64,000 nt of DNA from Ptychodera flava (taxonomy: Eukaryota > Hemichordata > Enteropneusta > Ptychoderidae): contig NC_091929.1 in assembly GCF_041260155.1 (NCBI RefSeq), forward strand, positions 51,351,389 to 51,415,388, in the 5' to 3' direction. Made by a program: the position numbers and the translations under genes. The notes beneath the pieces were generated by a model. The model was not told the DNA's origin. It did not search any database and was given only the letters and a program-made list of their open reading frames with translations. Shown here one piece after another: positions 19,774 through 29,228 of the stretch (the stretch's first letter is position 1; every line of letters starts with the position of its first letter).

Positions 19774-21860
19774 CTATGGTGTGACGTCATTCATAGCACA
19801 AGTTGGCCAGTTACCGTTTCCAAGCCAACGGGGGCCATTCCACCACAGTGAATTTTCTTGAAGTTTAGATGCGGGAATGCCCCTTGTGATTATGTCTGTG
19901 GGATTGTCTTTCGTAGGACAATACATCAGTGCGTCGACAGAAATTGATCTGATCTCTCTTACGCGGTTTTGTACAAAGACAGGCAATTTCTGACTATTAT
20001 TGTTGACCCAGTGAAGTGCTATCTGGCTGTGTGACCACAATACGCAACACGTGATGTTCATGAGTTTTGAGAGACTTTCACGGATAAATTTCAATAATCC
20101 AGCAGCAATCAATGTGTCCATCAATTCGAGGCGCGGAAGTGTTACTGTTTTGATTGGTGCAACTCGGATTTTGCTCATAATTAAGGCGGTATTTTGTTCA
20201 TGGCGAAGGTAGGCCACAGCACCGTAAGCCTTCTCCAAATACATGTAACTCGTAGGGTTCTCTGCAAGAGTCCGTACAACCAAAGTACTTCCTGTCGTTG
20301 GAAAAGTTGCTTGTGGCGGCAGATAATTCAGCGTGGAGAGTACACCAAGTATCACTGAGTGATAGCGGTAGCGGTTCATCCCATTGTGTATCACGTTTCC
20401 AGAGTTCTTGGATAAAGCATTGTGCCGTCACGTGAACTGGCGCGAGAAACCCAAGCGGGTCGTATATGCTTGCGGTACTCTGTACGACCTCTCTCTTTGT
20501 GGCTAAATGTCCGTCTTCCATAACTTTCTGTTTGTAGGATAACTTATCCGACTCTGTATTACTAAGTAGGCCCAAGGCGTTCACGGTCGTTGTGCTGTCT
20601 AAGTTTCCTTGCTCCCGAGCAAGGTCGCGGAGTTCTTTGCAGTTTGAAGCCCACGAACGGAGGTTGAATCCGCCTTTCGACATTACCTCATTCGCTTTGT
20701 TATGATAATTCAGTATGTCTTCTCTGGTTTGTGCTCCGCTCATTGCGTTGTCAGTATTGATACAAGATCGTTTAGTAGCGGCGTCCCTGTAAATAAACAA
20801 TCATTTAAACTGACTCCATCCACCACCTTGCAGCTGCAATCATATGCAATTCCTATGGGGGTTGTTTGTTGAGTCCTTTTTACTGGATGGTGCGGTAGCG
20901 TCCTTGACTTTTTCTATGAAGCCCCCGTACTCTTGTTCCTGTATTATTTTGTCGTATGTACTGCGCAGATCACCGCTGAGTCTATTCACCATTGAACAAG
21001 TGCGCGTTTCGCTGATTGTGAAGTTTGTCGGGAGCGGTGGATGGTCCGGTTTCCAGGGAAGTTTTGCTACATACCGGTTGGCATTGAATTCTATTTTTCT
21101 ACTGTGGTAGAGCTCGTAGTCAGCTGCACTCTCTGTAGCTTGTGGGTCGTCCCTAATGCCGATCGATTCTAATTCCCAAAATGAGTTCATATCAGTTTCT
21201 TCTTGGTTGAGATTAGTAGCGACGTGAAGGACAGTGTTCGTCTTTGTACTGCGGGAGTGAACTGCACCGACAGAAGGTATCCCAGTTTAGATTTAACATC
21301 AGTGGGACCATTTCCACGAATAATCTTGTCTACGATCAGCTGCCAGTATTAATCTGCGCCAAGGAGTATAGCTATTTCAAATGTGTCAGTGTCCAAGCGC
21401 GAATGAGCGAAATGTAGCCTTTTCAAATGTGGCAAATCTAGTACTGATTGATTTATCAGATTTCGCATGGGAGCAGATATTTTGGGGACGATCAATGCGG
21501 TTATGTCTACTTTTGTCCCGGATGTAGTATGTAGCGAGAAAGTAACTTGACTCAGAGACCTTGTTTGACATGTTTTGTCTCCGAATGTGGCAAGTTCAAT
21601 TACTGTGAGCTATCTGGTGCCAATTGTAACTTTTCCACCATGTCCTGTGTGATGAACGATCTCGTCGCGCCTTCATTGAAGAGAATCGTTGCTGATGTGG
21701 TTACTGACCGACTTGAAACTTGAGCGACTGCAGTTTTTAGTAATACAGCTCCGACAATGGATGAGGTCGTGAGGGTAATGTCACCGACACCTGTAGCAAC
21801 TGATTTTGCGTGGACTTTTGCGGGTGCGGGTTTAACTGAATTTGGTTTTGTGTCCATTTT
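19774..21860 (-). pseudogene. BEL/Pao pol: protease, RT (core deleted), RNase H
   Basis: Pieces in several frames. 21857-21600 is the retropepsin-like segment; the usual D-S-G is replaced by NEGATRSFI. Near 21590-21250 another frame carries LGA and IIRGNGPTDVKSKLGYLL, words typical of BEL. 21190-20840 has the RT start (FWELESIGI and KLPWKPDHPPLP). Around 20840-20770 the YDCSCKVVDGVSLNDCL-type segment is readable in another frame, then the sequence jumps over the palm. 20800-20198 holds DPLGFLAPV. 20394-19774 holds KAYGAVAYLR, LPRLELM, CPTKDNPTDIITRG and W-N-GP-WL. There is no integrase. Single-base shifts occur near 20250 and 20830. Confidence 0.85.
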
Positions 21861-21923
21861 GGAGGTGGGTTGCGACGGTGAACATAACGATGTGTGATGT
21901 TTTCTCTTACAGTTTCTACAGCG

Positions 21924-23065
21924 TTATTTCAATTTGCAATCAGAAGCTTTATGGTTTCCTAGGCAATTGAAGCAGAGGTGGTCATGCTTGACAATTTCTA
22001 AGCGTTGATCTGGTGAGTTGACGTCGGTACAGTTCAGCGTTTTATGTGTAGCTTCCTTGCAAAAGGCGCATTTTTGTGGTGGCGGCGGGCTTGTCACACT
22101 TCTGGTTAAGAATGCGGCGATTGCGCAGGGTTGAGAATCTCCATGGTTAGATGAACCTTTCAATAGTTCAAATTGCGGCTGTCCGGCTAGACTTGCATCT
22201 ATTTCCCTAGACATAGCTTCTCTCAGTTCCTGAAGTGATCATTCTCGCGATGTACCATGATCTCTTGTTATGAGTTCGCGGATTCTGCTCGGTAGTTTTC
22301 CATGATGATTGGTATGAGGAGGTCACCGTACGATGATTCGTCTTTTCCCAACGATTTTAATCCTCGGATGTAAGTTTCAGTGGCGTCGTAGAACTCACGT
22401 AAACTGGCAAGATCACCATTCGGTCTTGGTAGTTCCCATAAGGCCTTCATGTAGGCAGCCTTTACCATGTGGGGTTGGCCGTAGTGTTTAACCAACAGCT
22501 CGATAGCATTTGAGCAATTTGCGGCGGTGAGGGAAAGTCTTTCTATTGCCCTGCCTGCTTCATCCGATAGTTGGGCTCGCAAATACTGAAATTTCTGAAT
22601 ATTGTCCAGTGACGGATCGTTGGGTACAGCGGCTTGAAAACTATCAAAAAAACTCTGCCATTTCAGAATGTCTCTGGAAAATTTGGCTAAAGCTAGTTTG
22701 GGTAGCTGTACGTTCTTAACATGTTTGTAGTTTTGTAACATTGCCGATGTTGGCTTGAATTCTTCAGCTGATGGATCGAGTTTTGTGTACTCTTGGTAAA
22801 TCTGTCGGACAGTCTGTTCAAGTGTCTTTCGCAAACGACTAACCTTTGTTTATTAGCGCTATGGTAATCATCTGCTTCGATGATGACGGTTTCTAATCGG
22901 CATCTTCTGTCTTGTCGATCAGATTTTGGTCTAGAACTTGTAGTTCCGGAATTTTGCGGAAGCCAACTCTACCTTTGCTTGGATCTTGTCTTACTTTTCT
23001 TCGTTCAACCCATCTTCTGCTGTCTTCATTAAATTCGTCTACTTGGTTCAGTATTTTGGTCATTT
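21924..23065 (-). pseudogene. BEL/Pao gag with zinc knuckles
   Basis: The N-terminal part is readable on the minus strand near 23065-22840 (MTKILNQVDEF, RRWVERRKVRQDP). 22834-22268 is a Pao-type gag region (DUF1759-like) with LPKLALAKFSRDILKWQSFFDSFQ, FQYLRAQLSDEAGRAIE and LVKHYGQPHMV. 22214-21924 holds the C-terminal Cys-rich segment CAFCKEATHKTLNC and CFNCLGNHKASDC. Frame or stop breaks separate the pieces near 22840 and 22240. Gag would form the particle; this copy cannot make it in one frame. Confidence 0.85.
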
Positions 23066-23154
23066 GACCGCGGTGTGCTCTTCTACTGAGTTTTATTCGT
23101 TCTGGCGTATCCAGCTCGTCTCAGAGTACCTGTATCCTGGTCTCAGCACCAAAA

Positions 23155-23388
23155 TGTGACCGCTACGGGTGAGGTGGTTCGTAGATACCCAGAGAACAGA
23201 ACATACAGACACACGTGTTCAGTTGGCAACAGCAAAACTCAACTCCGCTTTATTCGCCAAAGTTTCAAAACACACGTGCCCGTGAAAGAGGGCGTGGTAC
23301 AATACAAATATGGAAAGTCTCTCGGTGATTGACAGCGAGACAATACGCCAATAGGCAGAAGGCAATAAACATACTCTTGTTCTCAACA
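23155..23388 (-). repeat. BEL/Pao 5' LTR
   Basis: Partner of 19344-19577. Just inside it on the minus strand lies TGGTGCTGAGACC (about 23150-23138), a likely primer-binding site. Confidence 0.88.
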
Positions 23389-23393
23389 CTAGG

Positions 23394-23843
23394 TTTATCA
23401 GTCACAAGTGGATTTGTAATGACCTTGTCCCCAGCAAGTTCGTTTCCAAGAAGAAGGTGAATCCCTTCAAAAGGCAAAAAAGTGTCTAATACCTAAAGTC
23501 ACAGGTCCAGAAACAAGGTCCGAAGACAAATAGACATTATGGAGAGGAACAGGAATGTAGTCATTACAATCTACCCCCTTAGTAAGAACTTCAGAACCTG
23601 AAAATGACTTTTCAGAAAAAAGCAGGGTATCTGCCAAGAAAAGAGACTGGGACGCCCCGGTATCTCTAAAATTTTGACAGTGGTTATGGAAGAAAAATCT
23701 CTAGAAAATGATATAAAACCATCGTGAATAAATGGTTCTAAAATACCCATAATGCTATCCTGAGAAGAATTGACCTTGACCTCATTAATTGGGGATAACA
23801 GGGGTTTAACCTCAGAAAATGTGCTACACACATCATTAGACAC
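23394..23843 (-). pseudogene. Gmr1-like protease region
   Basis: Contains the retropepsin motif DTGASQSL (D codon at 23664-23662) in one minus-strand frame. The long frame at 23843-23571 (LSPINEVKVNSSQDSIMG) and the piece at 23477-23394 (FEGIHLLLGNELAGDKV) are in other frames. LLGNELAG recalls the conserved LLGNDLAG segment of these proteases. Single-base shifts near 23680 and 23480 break it. It continues across the BEL insertion at 19338. Confidence 0.75.
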
Positions 23844-23903
23844 TTATTGAGATGATGAAAAATAGAGCCGGTGGGCTTAGATCCACTTTGACCACTTTAA
23901 CCT

Positions 23904-25142
23904 TCACCGTTTTCTTTTCAATTTGAAACAATCTGACACTAAATGGCCATCTTTCTTACAATAATTACAAGAAAGTGTACCAAACTGTTTTTCAGAAGGA
24001 GATTGAGACTTGGGATCTGATGATGTGGGCGTGTTACTTGAATTTTGCGAACTGTTGTCATTTGATTTTCTACTCTCCTTTGAGAAATTCTTGGATGAAA
24101 AGGAGGAGTTAAATTTACCTGCATTGTTACGATATGAAAAGGACTGGGATGGTTTGCTGACAAATGAAGATTTGTGGGTCAATGAATAATCATCGGCCAA
24201 ACGTGCAGCAACCTCTAATGTATCTGCCTTTTGTTCATTGATAAACGTCTTGATGTCACTCCGAATGCATCTTTTAAATTCCTCAATCAAAACAAGTTGT
24301 CGTAATGTCTCATAATTCTGACTGACCTTTTCAGAAGAGAACCAACGATCAAACAGTTGTTCTTTTGTTCGAGCAAATTCAACATAAGTTTGATCCTTTG
24401 CCTTCTCACAATCCCTAAATTTATGACGGTAAGCTTCAGGCACCAACTCATAGCCCTTGAGAATTAATTCCTTCACAGAATCATAATTTGAAGCCTTCTC
24501 TACTGACAACTGAATATAAATTTCTCTGGCTTTACCCACCAAAGCTCTTAGCAAAAGCATACACCAGGAATCCCTGGGCCAATTCAGACTCTGAGCAATT
24601 TTCTCAAAATGAAGGAAATATATCAACATCCTTTTCTTGGAAAGGGGGGATTAACCTGAAATGCTTAGTGATGTCAAAACCGTCTGAATGGAAGAATTTT
24701 CCTGATTGTCCAAGCTCTAAACGTCTCATTTCTAACTGCAGTTTGCGTTCTGCTAATTCTCTTTCCCTATCCTTTTCCTCTCTTTCTCTCTCTCTCTTTG
24801 TCTTTCTTCCTTTGCAATCTTTCCTGCCTATCTTTCTCTCTTTGTCTTTCTTCCATTTGTAATTCTTTTCTTTCATTTATAACTTTTCCGTTTCTAATGC
24901 CAATTTGTTAAACTCCAAATCTGCCTGCATTTGTAATTCTAATTTTCTAAGTTTAAAGGAACACTCGGGCTCATAATCTTGCACCATGGATTCCTAAAAT
25001 TTGCCTACACTGACTAAATATTTGACAATATTGAAGTGAATTCCTTCTTGTGCACATATCTTTTAACTTGTACTTTAAGGAAATTGCCAGTGCAATGGGT
25101 TGTCTTTTTTGAGGGAATCAAATGTATCCTGTTCCGCCATGA
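23904..25142 (-). pseudogene. Gmr1-like gag with SCAN-like capsid domain
   Basis: The start is MAEQDTFDSLKK near 25142, after which the frame shifts. 24876-24604 is a strongly charged K/E/R helix, likely coiled coil, ending DITKHFRLIPPF. 24629-23904 is the capsid: LNWPRDSWCMLLLRALVGKA, YELVPEAYRHKFRDCEK, TYVEFARTKEQLFDRW and LIEEFKRCIRSDIKTF. This pattern is closely like the vertebrate SCAN domain, whose origin from Gmr1-like gag is established knowledge. A Ser/Asn-rich stretch and one CCHC knuckle (CNYCKKDGHLVSDC) end it. One-base breaks lie near 24620 and 25090. Confidence 0.85.
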
Positions 25143-25221
25143 TTGAATTTCGCTGAGTTCACAGTATACAGTGGTGTTGAAAAGGATGGCAAAATGTTGT
25201 CAAACGGCTCAAAATATTTGT

Positions 25222-25239
25222 GTCCCGGACAAGCCCCCA
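25222..25239 (-). other. Gmr1-like primer-binding site (tRNA-Pro type)
   Basis: On the minus strand, TGGGGGCTTGTCCGGGAC lies five bases inside the 5' LTR. It is close to the proline-tRNA primer-binding site known from gammaretroviruses, with two differences by eye. Confidence 0.75.
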
Positions 25240-25244
25240 AATTT

Positions 25245-25842
25245 TGTTACGTGACAGAAAACGAACAAAAGGTGAACTCAGCAGTTTCCGTATAAAATGA
25301 AATTTATTACGAAAATGAAACTAATTGCTAAGTCAGGGATAGAATACAAACTGTAAAAGTGTACAGAGTACTTTTCTCAGCTGGGACGGCAAAGCTCCAG
25401 TCTAGGATTTGTAACAGTCAGTCGGATGAATGAACAGTCCTTTAGCCTGCAGGGTTGAAGTCGCACAAAGTCCACAGTATAAATCCGGCATGGCAGTGAA
25501 GGTCTTGAAAAGTCTTAAAATTAATACTGCTGGAGTTTCCAAAGTCTTGAAGTAACACGCAAGAGACACGATCCCAAATGTCTGACTGCAAGCTATGCAC
25601 GTCCCTATTTATACACATGTGCTTACATAAGGGCATATAAGAACAATCTTGAACTTTTATTGACATGCTAATTACTGTTCTAAACATCTCTCTCTGCACA
25701 ACTCAGTAAATTTCCAGAACATTCCAAACATGACTAATTGAATTGAAGGTTGTGTGGTCATTAAGGGCAGTGACCTTGAGAATGTTCCAGGCTAATTTAA
25801 CTCAGGTTATGATGAGTGTGGGGGAAAATGACCTACATAACA
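25245..25842 (-). repeat. Gmr1-like 5' LTR
   Basis: Partner of 14470-15067, followed by GCAT (25843-25846). Confidence 0.92.
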
Positions 25843-26240
25843 GCATCAACTATATTAATGGATTCGGTTTAAATTTGAAAGTTCAACAAATTAGTCAGTT
25901 GATATCAGTGAACCTGTTCTGGCAATAGCGAGGTAGGGAACTTAAAAAAATTGACCATTCATTTAATGTTTGGACCTGAAATATTTTAACGTATTTGGTG
26001 TTCAATGGTGTGTTCTGGAAAAAGATATCTTAATAGCGATTGCTCTAGCCCCATCATCGTTATTTGAGAATGCAGCCTTGTTCTTGAAAAAGACAATGAG
26101 ACATATGTCCCTGACGAGGGCTTGACATCTTTTTTCACAATGGCATCAACTTATCAGTGGATGTTGGTTAACATTTCAAAGGTCACCTCCTTGGTCAGTT
26201 GATATCGGTGTACTTGTCATGGCAATGTTTCTAAACAAGC
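25843..26240 (+). repeat. two diverged ~100-bp units, 300 bp apart
   Basis: 25843-25930 and 26143-26226 share GCATCAACT-AT, TTGGTT-A-ATTT-AAAG, GTCAGTTGATATC-GTG-AC-TGT and GGCAAT in order. The DNA between has no recognised gene. The units belong to the host locus interrupted by the Gmr1-like element. Confidence 0.45.
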
Positions 26241-26339
26241 AAAAGACTCCTCAGTTATTCATTTATCAGCATGGTATAGTCAGTGTCTGCAAATATCTTC
26301 AACTGACACTACCAAGTATGACAGTCATCAAAAGACTTG

Positions 26340-26867
26340 CTAAAATCAATCAACCATGTGTACGAGCAAAACTATCCTGTAAACTTGGCAAAACTCCAAC
26401 TAGAGTTGTCTAATTCATGTTGTACTATATTACGCCTCCGCAATTCAGAATAATGATATATTGTTGGTGTCTTTCACTCTGAACAAAAATTACACTCTCG
26501 TGCCCAATGACGACGACAACATCGACAACACAAGTATAAGTTCTATTGATATTTGTTTTAAAAAGAATACCTCAATTAAAAGTAGAGTTATTATCGTGGA
26601 AAGGTTTGAAAGTAAATTGGACTGGAATCTAAATAAGAATTGCGGCTCTTTGTGAATTGTAAATTTCGTTTGTGAACGTCCTAATGAAAACGCCTGAATA
26701 CTTTCATATAATTGACTGAACGACTTTGATAGGCTCAAATCATTGGAATAGTTGTAAAACAGCAATTAAAGAGCTGAACACCATATGTCTGAGTCATGAT
26801 GCACATTGTTAATGATGCTGATTGCAAACACTGAGTATTTAACAATAATACGAAGACTGGCCGATTA
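26340..26867 (+). repeat. ancient tandem duplication, copy B
   Basis: Collinear with 7200-7550 followed by 13780-13965 (see copy A). After subtracting the Gypsy and Gmr1-like insertions and their duplications, the two copies are about 1.5 kb apart in direct orientation. Confidence 0.75.
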
Positions 26868-27840
26868 TTTTATTTATTTATTTATTTAAATCAGGCTAAA
26901 GGCCCATAGACGTTTCATACAAAAGAAAAAAAATGGTAGTAGAAAGTACAATTGTTCACATTCAAAAACCGACAAAAATACTAGCTAGTATAAAATATTT
27001 CTCCAATGCCTGCACTGATATGAATCTATATATGTACAATTATAAATATTCTTGACGTAAAAATTTGTGCATTGTTGTATTCTACTGATAAAATTATAAA
27101 CACACTAACACATTAACTCGCCAAATGATAACACAGAGAACGTAACAAACATAGTACTAGCACTACATCGCCTAGAGAGATTAAAAAGCCGTCTAAAACA
27201 GTTGTTATATGCAACACGAATTTTGCTGTATGAACTTAATTTAAAATTTGACCAAAGATGACAACAATATAAATTTGTACAGAAAGACTTGAATAACTTA
27301 ACTTTAACTTGACTAGAGCAATATGCAAATTTTCTGAAAAGAAAGTTGCCACGGATATAAAGTAAACGAACTTGTCTGCTTATGTCATCGTCATCCATAA
27401 AACTACTTAGAATAAAAACACCAAGATACTTGTATGAATTTACAAAAGTGAGATTCAACCCATTAAGATGAACAACGGGCACATTCAGAAGTTTAAACCC
27501 ACTCGGAATAATCATCATACAGACAGTTTTTTTCTGATTGTACAAAATATCGTTTCACTAGCATAGACCTCACAGACATAGATTAGTTTCTGCAAGCCTT
27601 TGCTTGAGGGACTAAAAATGATTAAATCATCAGCATAGCAAATATGATTTAAAATTCTACCACCAAATAAACAACCAATTATACAAGTTGACATACGAGA
27701 GCTCAGCTCATCAATATCAATAGATACATTAAACAAAAGTGGTGAGAGAATGCCTCCTTGCCGAACACCGTTTAAAACATTAAAAACAGGGGATACAACA
27801 GATCCCCATTTAATACAAATTTGCCATCAAAATCAAAATC
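26868..27840 (-). mobile_element. 5'-truncated LINE (RT C-terminal half)
   Basis: On the minus strand around 27815-27740 the words NGVRQGGILSPLLFN are readable, followed in a 73-codon frame (27736-27515) by CYADDLIIFSPSS with the YADD catalytic motif. After a frame break near 27540 the thumb/connection region continues (27545-27105), with KTVCM, YKYLGVFI, DDDDISRQVR, LYCCHLW and NNCFRRLFNL. The 3' non-coding part ends in an (AAAT)n tract at 26888-26868. The 5' half, including the endonuclease, is absent. It is a dead LINE; the clade is not assigned. Confidence 0.85.
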
Positions 27841-28718
27841 ATCAAAATCCACTATCATATTTTTGGCAGCATTTTTTGTTTATATATCTCGCCAATCTTT
27901 CTAAGTCGACTAGTTCTTCCGCATCTTGAATTTCTGGTTTATTAGCCGTGGCACAAAATAACCTCTCAACAGTGAAAGAAAGGGCACGCTTATTTAAGCA
28001 ATTATCGCAGGATTGAGGCACGATTCATTTATGCAAATGAGATTTTGGGTAGCGAAGGGTAGCGGAGGTAGCGGACCACGTTTTAAACAATTGCTAAGTA
28101 GAGTACTTGCTAAATGTCAAACAATTACACCAAACTAGCAACCTTTAACGTGTCAATTAAGCGCAACACGGCGCGCACTATATTCTGAACTCGGATGGTT
28201 ACGTCTGCCGTGTGTGCGTAACTAGTGCGAACAACTTCATCGACTGTACAGCCACGGTCCTGGAGGGACGTTGTACAGCACATCTACCGAACACTAACTA
28301 CGTTCCTGGTTTTCGTTCAAGTTAAAGAAGGATAGTGGTAAGTGCCCACTGCTTTGTATTCCTATAAGACACTGTGCGGCTGTTATGAAGCTAATAACCC
28401 TTTCCCTATTTTTGTCGCGGGTAACTTGTGAGCTGCAGCGGCTTCTATCAGTCACTCGACCACTCGACCCCCGGCCTTCGGTATGAATGAAACTTGTATC
28501 ATTATCATCTTTAAAGTACGTCCTCAGATTTTTCGATGCTCATAGCACCATGGAGGCTCCTGCTACCTCCGTGATAGCACTTTGAAAGACTTTAGTGGAA
28601 CCTTGTAACGTAGGGAACGCAGCCGAATGGCTCGACAGATACATTGTATGCGGTGGGACGGCTTATAACGAGGGAACACACAGCACGGTATATCAGGGAA
28701 CAGTTATTGCCGCTGTCA
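27841..28718. other. non-coding stretch, moderately CpG-rich
   Basis: No recognised gene. It includes words such as GGGAACACACAGC near 28670 that recur in the hairpin at 32425-32502 and beside the long inverted repeat. Confidence 0.4.
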
Positions 28719-29228
28719 CCACAGGGAACTTAGTAATCTTGTTGTTGTTGTTGTTGTTGTTGTTGTTGATGGTGGTGATGATGATGTTGACGATAATAAA
28801 AAATATTAAAAAACAATGTCTCATTCCTTGCTGTTGTTTGTCGATGTTGTAGATAATTGTAAAAGAAAACTGTAATCGTGATCAAAAGACGACGTAGGTC
28901 GCCCAACGTCACTCCCGTCCTATTATACAACCAAGGGTGGAATCGAGATGCCCCTGATCAAGGCTCATCAGCCACCTTCAAGGCCCAGAAAAAACACCCC
29001 ATTCACGAGCGATCGATTGAAATGTGCTATCATAGGCACTGAAATTTATCTCACTGACCTAATTTGGGCTTCACTTGAACTACCGACCTGCAAACGAGTG
29101 GAAAAACGGCGATTTCCAAGTCGTACCCGGTCAAAATCGATCACATTTGAACTTCCCGGTCGATGGTGACGGCGCTTTCGTCACTGGGCATTTAAATTGA
29201 CCAATTGGGGCCCTGTAAAGGCTGCTTC
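28719..29228 (+). repeat. long inverted repeat, left arm
   Basis: Reverse complementary to 31276-31710. Matching landmarks in order are CCACAGGGAACTTAGTAATC, a TTG/GATGAT repeat, TCATTCCTTGCTGTTG, GATCAAAAGACGACGTAGG, CAACCAAGGGTG, CTGATCAAGGCTCATCAGCC, ACGAGCGATCGATTGAAATG, ATTTGGGCTTCACTTGAACT, TTGACCAATTGG and CCTGTAAAGGCTGCTTC. The left arm carries about 95 extra bases near 29098-29190. Short frames within the arms are repeat artefacts. Confidence 0.85.

Larger units (their letters stand above)
19344..23388 (-). mobile_element. non-autonomous BEL/Pao element (4.0 kb) nested in the Gmr1-like element
   Basis: LTRs of 234 bp (19344-19577 and 23155-23388, about 94 percent identical by eye) and a perfect 5-bp target duplication CTAGG. 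Sense is minus: gag (about 23065-21924), protease and linker (21860-21200), RT start (21190-20800) and RNase H (20394-19774). RT sequence jumps from the LLNDLVSIL-type segment to the DN-MSGAQT-type segment, so the catalytic core (palm with motifs A and B and most of C) is deleted. No integrase lies between 19774 and the 3' LTR. It is about 2 kb shorter than the usual BEL/Pao length, so it would need enzymes from other copies. Confidence 0.9.
14470..25842 (-). mobile_element. Gmr1-like Ty3/Gypsy element, with nested insertions
   Basis: LTRs at 14470-15067 and 25245-25842 (598 bp each, about 92 percent identical by eye) are flanked by a perfect 4-bp duplication GCAT (14466-14469 and 25843-25846). 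Sense is minus. Reading in the sense direction gives gag (SCAN-like capsid and one zinc knuckle), protease, integrase (18967-17897) and then RT and RNase H (16724-15234). Integrase before RT is the Ty1/copia-like order that defines Gmr1-like elements, unlike ordinary Gypsy. Two later insertions lie inside: a BEL/Pao element (19344-23388) and a 1.1-kb inverted-repeat DNA element (16733-17869). Without them the element is about 6.2 kb. It is defective, with frame breaks and stops. Confidence 0.93.
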
